A stretch of DNA of 18,012 nt, from positions 1 to 18,012 of the forward strand of contig URGA01000039.1 in assembly GCA_900547275.1 (NCBI GenBank), read 5' to 3'. Made by a program: the position numbers and the translations under genes. This DNA comes from an uncultured Oscillospiraceae bacterium. GTDB lineage: Bacteria > Bacillota > Clostridia > Oscillospirales > Acutalibacteraceae. A model generated the notes under the pieces. It was not told the origin of the DNA. It worked only from the letters and a program-made list of their open reading frames with translations, and searched no databases. Positions within the stretch are counted from its first letter, which is position 1, and the number at the start of each line of letters is the position of its first letter. Positions 14,461 to 18,012 of the stretch are shown here, piece by piece.

Positions 14461-15855
14461 TTAAAATCCGAACGGGTTTTTACCGTTCATGCCCATCATC
14501 TTCTGGGCCATTTCAGGATTTTGGTTCATCATCCTGCGCATTTTTTTACTCATCTTGGGGCCGCCTTTTCCGCCGCCGAACTGCTTAACCATTTTCTGCA
14601 TCTGTTTAAACTGCGCCAGCAGACGATTGACGTCCTCAACCTGCATTCCGCAGCCCGCTGCAATTCTGCGCTTGCGGGAGGGATTTATTATATCGGGATG
14701 AGAGCGTTCCTCTTTTGTCATTGAGTAAATTATCGCGCGGAAACGGCCGAAAGCGTTTTCGTCGATATCCTCATCCTTAATTTTTGAGCCGATACCGGGT
14801 ATCATCTTGATGGTATCCTTCAGACTGCCCATGCGCTCAATCTGGTCGAACTGGTCAAGAAGATCGTTGAGGTCAAACTTGTTTTTAGCCAGTTTCTTCT
14901 CCAGCTCAGCCGCCTTTTTCTCATCAAGGGACATTTCAGCGCGCTCAATCAAAGAGAGAACGTCGCCCATGCCGAGAATACGGGAAGCCATTCGGCTGGG
15001 GTGGAAAGTCTCAAGATTGTCGAGCTTTTCACCGGTGCCTATAAACTTAATCGGCTTGCCTGTTACGGCGCGTACTGAAAGCGCGGCACCGCCTCGTGTA
15101 TCACCGTCAAGTTTAGTAAGGATAACGCCGTCAACACCGAGAGATTCATTAAAGCTTTTCGCAACGTTAACTGCGTCCTGACCTGTCATAGCGTCGATTA
15201 CCAGCAAAATCTCATGGGGATGAACCGTTGAGCGGATGTCGGTAAGTTCCGCCATAAGCGCTTCGTCTACATGAAGACGACCGGCGGTATCAAGCAAAAC
15301 ATAGTCATTACCGTGGTCCTTAGCATACTTAACGGCTTCCTGGGCAATTATTACCGGATTTTCCGTTCCCATTTCAAAAACAGGAACATCAACCTGGCTT
15401 CCTACAACCTGGAGCTGTTTAATAGCCGCCGGACGGTAAACGTCGCAGGCAACCAGCAAAGGACGGTGGCCTTCTTTTTTTAATTTTAACGCCAGTTTGG
15501 CGGAATGGGTTGTTTTACCACTACCCTGCAGACCGCACATCATCACAACCGTTGGCGGGTGATTGGCGATTGCAAGACGTGATTCAGTGCCGCCCATCAA
15601 CTCAGTCAGTTCTTCGTTGACGATTTTTATTACCATCTGACCTGGGGTCAGTGATTCCATAACGTCAGCGCCAATGGCACGCTCGGTAACCTTTGAAGTA
15701 AATTCCTTGGCTACCTTATAGTTTACGTCGGCCTCAAGAAGCGCAAGACGAACTTCTCGCATTGCCTCTTTTACGTCTGAGTCGGTAAGCTTACCCTTGG
15801 CACGCAGTTTCTTAAAAGAATTTTCCAGTCTTTCGCTGAGTCCTTCAAATGCCAA
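14461..15855 (-). CDS. ffh: Signal recognition particle GTPase Ffh, TTG start
   Basis: Ffh binds the signal sequences of nascent membrane and secreted proteins and, with SRP RNA and the receptor FtsY, delivers ribosomes to the membrane. From TTG 15855 it has 464 residues: the N domain, the GTPase G domain with GLQGSGKTT (108-116), DTAGR, TKLDGDTRGG and GTGEKLDNLE, and the methionine-rich M domain (about 325-464) with NPSRKRRIAAGCG and QFKQMQKMVKQF. The open frame starts five codons earlier at another TTG. I prefer 15855 because GGAAGTGG precedes it by five bases and the product then begins with AFEGLSERL, the canonical Ffh N-terminus. The gene follows ylxM in an operon. The 4.5S/SRP RNA gene is not in the window. 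Confidence 0.97.
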   Translation of the reverse strand: MAFEGLSERLENSFKKLRAKGKLTDSDVKEAMREVRLALLEADVNYKVAKEFTSKVTERAIGADVMESLTPGQMVIKIVNEELTELMGGTESRLAIANHPPTVVMMCGLQGSGKTTHSAKLALKLKKEGHRPLLVACDVYRPAAIKQLQVVGSQVDVPVFEMGTENPVIIAQEAVKYAKDHGNDYVLLDTAGRLHVDEALMAELTDIRSTVHPHEILLVIDAMTGQDAVNVAKSFNESLGVDGVILTKLDGDTRGGAALSVRAVTGKPIKFIGTGEKLDNLETFHPSRMASRILGMGDVLSLIERAEMSLDEKKAAELEKKLAKNKFDLNDLLDQFDQIERMGSLKDTIKMIPGIGSKIKDEDIDENAFGRFRAIIYSMTKEERSHPDIINPSRKRRIAAGCGMQVEDVNRLLAQFKQMQKMVKQFGGGKGGPKMSKKMRRMMNQNPEMAQKMMGMNGKNPFGF

Positions 15856-15860
15856 GCTGT

Positions 15861-15868
15861 CCACTTCC
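15861..15868 (-). promoter_or_regulatory. Ribosome binding site that fixes the ffh TTG start
   Basis: GGAAGTGG lies five bases upstream of TTG 15855. The alternative TTG at 15870 and GTG at 15864 have no comparable sequence before them. Confidence 0.65.
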
Positions 15869-15884
15869 AATCTTATTTATTTCA

Positions 15885-16247
15885 TCATTCACAAAGAAAT
15901 GCCGCAAGGGTCTTTATACGTGCAACGTTGTCGTTGATCTCTCTTGATAAGCTGTGCGTCAGATTATATTCATTAATATTATCAGCGCACTGCTCTATCT
16001 CAGCCAAGCCTTTTTTCAGTTCTTCAAACTTAGCTGCAAGGCCGAGACGGTTTTCCATCTCAAACAACTGGTTCTCCGCTCTTTTGATAGCGTCCCGCAC
16101 GCCCTGACGGGTTATGCCCTCGTTTTCGGCGATTTCAGAAAGGGAAAGGTCTTCGTCGTAATAATATACTAAAAAGTCGTGCTGCTTTCTGGTAAGCATT
16201 TCCCCGTAAAAATCGAGCAAAAAAGATACTTCCAGATTTTTAGCCAC
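15885..16247 (-). CDS. ylxM: YlxM family helix-turn-helix protein (UPF0122), SRP-associated
   Basis: YlxM proteins are small helix-turn-helix proteins resembling region 4 of sigma factors. They are encoded before ffh in many Firmicutes; in streptococci the protein has been reported to interact with the signal recognition particle and modulate its GTPases. The 120 residues (usual 105-125) contain FYGEMLTRKQ, YYYDEDLSLSEIAENEGITR and GVRDAIKRAE, which form the helix-turn-helix, and a helical C-terminal part. The start is GTG, preceded by GGAGAGG. It is the first gene of the ylxM-ffh-rpsP-khpA transcript, behind a perfect promoter and a leader hairpin. Confidence 0.93.
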   Translation of the reverse strand: MAKNLEVSFLLDFYGEMLTRKQHDFLVYYYDEDLSLSEIAENEGITRQGVRDAIKRAENQLFEMENRLGLAAKFEELKKGLAEIEQCADNINEYNLTHSLSREINDNVARIKTLAAFLCE

Positions 16248-16273
16248 CTAAAACCTCTCCTCTCGATAAAATA

Positions 16274-16299
16274 GCTGTAAAGTGATTTCTCTTTACAGC
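16274..16299 (-). promoter_or_regulatory. Hairpin at the 5' end of the ylxM operon mRNA
   Basis: GCTGTAAAG and CTTTACAGC form a perfect 9-bp stem with an eight-base loop. The hairpin begins at the predicted first transcribed base (about 16300), so it would cap the mRNA. Such 5' stems are known to protect mRNAs from 5'-end-dependent decay; other uses, such as protein binding, are possible. Confidence 0.6.
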
Positions 16300-16306
16300 A
16301 ATGGGT

Positions 16307-16335
16307 ATTATACTAGACCGAGGCTGACTTGTCAA
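16307..16335 (-). promoter_or_regulatory. Sigma-A promoter of the ylxM-ffh-rpsP-khpA operon
   Basis: On the minus strand TTGACA (16330-16335) and TATAAT (16307-16312) are exactly 17 bases apart, a perfect consensus match, as expected for a highly expressed operon with a ribosomal protein gene. Confidence 0.9.
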
Positions 16336-16424
16336 TATTAACGGGGATAATTTTTTATTACAAAATTTCGTCAAAATCACTTGACACAATTTGTAGTGCA
16401 CCGTTTTGAAGCGAAACACGATTA

Positions 16425-16442
16425 TTTGTGCAGCAAAATACA
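16425..16442 (+). promoter_or_regulatory. TGTG-N8-TACA motif upstream of the oadB promoter
   Basis: TTTGTGCAGCAAAATACA is close to the motif at 6775-6792 (TTTGTGCATTAAAACACA). A further TTTGTGCA half-site is at 16455-16462. Both are upstream of the oadB -35 box. Confidence 0.35.
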
Positions 16443-16506
16443 TAAAAGTAAAATTTTGTGCAAATAACCTGATTTTATGTTTAATTATACATATGATAAA
16501 TATCTA

Positions 16507-16535
16507 TTGACAAATTTTTTATACATTATTATAAT
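16507..16535 (+). promoter_or_regulatory. Sigma-A promoter of the oadB-oadG-like operon
   Basis: TTGACA (16507-16512) and TATAAT (16530-16535) are exactly 17 bases apart, a perfect consensus match in AT-rich DNA. The start is predicted near 16542, giving a leader of about 34 bases that includes GGAGG (16560-16564). Confidence 0.92.
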
Positions 16536-16575
16536 TATCCAGTTCGCATATTAACGAACGGAGGTAAAAAAGCGA

Positions 16576-17721
16576 ATGGACGTATTATCTAGTTTTGCAG
16601 CGCTGTTTTCCAATTTCGGCGAAATCAAATGGCAGATGGTTGTCATGTGGATCGTCGGCGGCGTGCTGGTGTTCCTTGCCATAAAAAAGGAAATGGAACC
16701 CACCCTGCTGTTGCCCATGGGCTTCGGCACAATTCTTGTAAACCTTCCGCTTTCAGGCGCCATTACACAGGCAGGCTCCACTGAGGAAGGACCACTCACC
16801 GTTCTTTTTAATGCCGGTATTTCAAACGAATTATTCCCGCTTCTGCTGTTTATCGGTATCGGTGCAATGATTGACTTCGGTCCCCTGTTAAAGAATCCAT
16901 GGCTGATGCTTTTCGGCGCAGCTGCCCAGTTTGGTATTTTCCTTACATTCTTTATTGCAGGTTTCCTGTTCGACATCAATGACGCGGCTTCAATCGCTAT
17001 CATCGGTGCGGCAGACGGCCCAACATCAATCTTCGTAGCAAACGAGCTCAATTCAAAGTATCTCGGTGCAATAATGGTTGCGGCATATTCATATATGGCC
17101 CTTGTACCTATTATTCAGCCGCCGGTTATCAAAGCCGTAACTACAAAGAAAGAACGCCGCATAAAGATGAAATATCATGCAGGCGAAGTTTCACAGACTA
17201 CAAAGATTATTTTCCCCATCGTTGTTACCGCTGTTGCAGGCCTTGTAGCTCCCAAGTCAGTTGCTCTTGTAGGCTTCCTTATGTTCGGTAACCTTATCCG
17301 CGAGTGCGGCGTGCTCAATCAGCTTTCTGAAACAGCACAGAACGCTTTGGCAAACACAATCACAATCCTTCTCGGACTTACTGTTGCTTCCAGAATGTAC
17401 TGGGCAGATTTCGTAAACTGGGAAACACTTATGATTCTCGGTCTCGGCCTTGTTGCTTTCGTATTCGACACAGTAGGCGGCGTTGTATTTGCAAAATTCA
17501 TCAACATCTTCCTGCCTAAGGGCAAAAAGATCAACCCGATGATCGGTGCGGCAGGTATTTCTGCATTCCCGATGAGCGGACGAGTAGTAAACCAGATGGG
17601 TCTTAAAGAAGATCCCCAGAATTTCCTGCTCATGTACTCGATCAGCGTCAATGTCTCTGGCCAGATCGCATCGGTCATCGCCGGCGGCCTGATTCTGACC
17701 CTGATGAACGGTTATGTATAA
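16576..17721 (+). CDS. Sodium ion-translocating decarboxylase, beta subunit (OadB/MmdB/GcdB family)
   Basis: This integral membrane subunit couples decarboxylation of a carboxybiotin intermediate to Na+ export, driving a sodium gradient. The family includes oxaloacetate, methylmalonyl-CoA and glutaconyl-CoA decarboxylases, and the substrate cannot be told from this subunit. The 381 residues are normal and form about ten hydrophobic spans. The Asp of GAADGPTSIF (Asp147) corresponds to Asp203 of Klebsiella OadB. The segment NPMIGAAGISAFPMSGR keeps Asn320, Gly324, Ser329 and Arg336 at the spacing of Klebsiella Asn373, Gly377, Ser382 and Arg389, residues implicated in Na+ and H+ transfer. GGAGG lies 11 bases before the ATG. 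No carboxyltransferase alpha subunit or biotin carrier gene is beside it. Base composition rises in G+C over its last roughly 25 codons. Confidence 0.93.
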   Translation: MDVLSSFAALFSNFGEIKWQMVVMWIVGGVLVFLAIKKEMEPTLLLPMGFGTILVNLPLSGAITQAGSTEEGPLTVLFNAGISNELFPLLLFIGIGAMIDFGPLLKNPWLMLFGAAAQFGIFLTFFIAGFLFDINDAASIAIIGAADGPTSIFVANELNSKYLGAIMVAAYSYMALVPIIQPPVIKAVTTKKERRIKMKYHAGEVSQTTKIIFPIVVTAVAGLVAPKSVALVGFLMFGNLIRECGVLNQLSETAQNALANTITILLGLTVASRMYWADFVNWETLMILGLGLVAFVFDTVGGVVFAKFINIFLPKGKKINPMIGAAGISAFPMSGRVVNQMGLKEDPQNFLLMYSISVNVSGQIASVIAGGLILTLMNGYV

Positions 17722-17734
17722 GGAGGCTTGCGCC

Positions 17735-17860
17735 ATGTCAACTGCTCTGCTGCCCGTCACCCTCTCGATGCTCTGCGCCGGTATGGCGGGGATCTTCCTC
17801 GTCCTCGGCGCGCTGGTGCTGGGGGTGTATGCACTGAATAAGTTTTTCAGCGGAAAATAA
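17735..17860 (+). CDS. Tiny single-span membrane protein, OadG-like gamma subunit
   Basis: A 41-residue protein made of a short N-terminus and one membrane span with GMAGIFLVLGALVLGVYALN, ending in KFFSGK. The single span with a G-IF-VLG pattern followed by a basic tail resembles the membrane part of OadG/gamma subunits, which anchor and stabilise the decarboxylase complex. It lacks the usual C-terminal Zn-binding or proline-rich region, but very short versions occur next to beta subunits in Clostridia. A perfect AAGGAGG overlaps the oadB stop codon at eight bases from the ATG, so it is clearly translated with oadB. Its codons are G+C-rich (CTC, GTC, GGC), unlike most genes in the window. The function rests on context and shape. 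Confidence 0.75.
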   Translation: MSTALLPVTLSMLCAGMAGIFLVLGALVLGVYALNKFFSGK

Positions 17861-17863
17861 AAA

Positions 17864-17885
17864 AGCTTCTCCGAATGGAGAAGCT
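17864..17885 (-). terminator. Terminator of the degV-family gene
   Basis: A perfect 9-bp stem (AGCTTCTCC/GGAGAAGCT, four-base loop) is followed on the minus strand by a T-rich run (TTTTTATTTT). On the plus strand no T run follows, so it serves the leftward gene. Confidence 0.85.
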
Positions 17886-17892
17886 CAACTTA

Positions 17893-17924
17893 CAGGGGCG
17901 GGCATTGCTCGCCCCTGCTTTTTT
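17893..17924 (+). terminator. Terminator of the oadB-oadG-like operon, REP-like palindrome
   Basis: CAGGGGCGGG and CTCGCCCCTG pair with one G-T wobble around a short loop (17893-17917), followed by CTTTTTT. The very G+C-rich palindrome looks like the dispersed GGGGCG...CGCCCC intergenic palindromes common in some Clostridia, here serving as a terminator. Confidence 0.8.
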
Positions 17925-17937
17925 ATATTTTACAGGT

Positions 17938-18012
17938 TTACTCCTTCGCCACAAACACCACGCCGACCACGCCGGGACCGACATGGGTGCCGATGGTGGG
18001 GCCAAGCTGGGC
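17938..18012 (-). CDS. DegV family protein, C-terminal end only
   Basis: The last 24 codons and stop of a minus-strand gene are visible and read AQLGPTIGTHVGPGVVGVVF and onward to VAKE. The GPxIGTHxGPG segment near the very end is the C-terminal signature of DegV/FakB-type fatty-acid-binding proteins, which present fatty acids to a fatty acid kinase. The rest (about 260 residues) is beyond the right edge. The segment is G+C-rich, unlike the left part of the window, and is convergent with the decarboxylase genes. Confidence 0.82.
   Translation of the reverse strand, partial: AQLGPTIGTHVGPGVVGVVFVAKE

Larger units (their letters stand above)
16248..16575. other. Divergent intergenic region between ylxM and oadB
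   Basis: These 328 bases hold no convincing gene. They contain the ylxM promoter and leader hairpin on the minus strand, the oadB promoter on the plus strand, two TTTGTGCA motifs (16425-16432, 16455-16462) and AT-rich DNA. A short minus-strand frame across it (16240-16443) overlaps the promoter and shows no family features. Confidence 0.8.

Noticed and set aside
16551..17051. A 166-codon open frame on the minus strand
   Set aside because: It is antisense to oadB, which shows clear family motifs, and covers the oadB ribosome binding site.
17257..17760. A 167-codon open frame on the minus strand
   Set aside because: It is antisense to oadB and the oadG-like gene, is rich in His, Arg and Cys without pattern, and has no ribosome binding site.
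1..18012. CRISPR array, tRNA, rRNA, SRP RNA, insertion sequence, prophage or toxin-antitoxin genes
   Set aside because: Reading both strands I found no regularly spaced direct repeats of CRISPR size, no cloverleaf with CCA-type end, no transposase and no phage or toxin signature.

Overview
This window looks like the chromosome of a low-to-mid G+C Gram-positive bacterium of the class Clostridia, probably a gut Oscillospiraceae/Ruminococcaceae-type organism. The evidence is the Firmicutes-style division and cell-wall cluster (mraZ-rsmH-ftsL-PBP with PASTA domains-murE-murF), the ylxM-ffh-rpsP-khpA signal-recognition operon, an HPr carrying both His15 and Ser46, strong AGGAGG-type ribosome binding sites and near-perfect sigma-A promoters. 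MurE carries the DNPR motif, which predicts meso-diaminopimelate peptidoglycan. The exact genus cannot be read from the sequence.

Layout. Positions 1-6720 hold the division/cell-wall operon on the minus strand, transcribed from a perfect-consensus promoter at 6696-6724 through mraZ, rsmH, an FtsL-like gene, a class B PBP, murE and murF (cut by the window edge). Its leader contains a decamer-spaced repeat array that may be the MraZ operator. Positions 6821-8311 hold one plus-strand gene with its own promoter and terminator, a GPH-family sugar/cation symporter. Positions 8379-10142 hold a tightly coupled minus-strand operon, rsmD-coaD-coiled-coil protein. Positions 10198-12463 hold ptsH (HPr) and uvrC on the minus strand, separated by a strong terminator. 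Positions 12543-16335 hold the minus-strand operon ylxM-ffh-rpsP-khpA, then a terminator and a probable internal promoter, then rimM-trmD. Divergent from it, 16507-17924 is a plus-strand locus with a perfect promoter, encoding the beta subunit and a tiny gamma-like subunit of a sodium-pumping decarboxylase. The right edge is the 3' end of a convergent degV-family gene.

How the parts work together. Most genes are core housekeeping: septal peptidoglycan synthesis, rRNA and tRNA methylation, ribosome maturation, protein targeting, coenzyme A synthesis and nucleotide excision repair. The accessory content is the GPH transporter and the decarboxylase beta/gamma pair, which would export Na+ if paired with a carboxyltransferase and biotin protein encoded elsewhere. 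I saw no CRISPR array, transposase, prophage gene, tRNA or rRNA, and no convincing new multi-gene system. The points most worth a second look are regulatory (the mraZ leader repeats, a TGTG-N7/8-YACA motif upstream of three promoters, an mRNA hairpin at +1 of the ylxM operon) and an apparent base-composition break near 17640.
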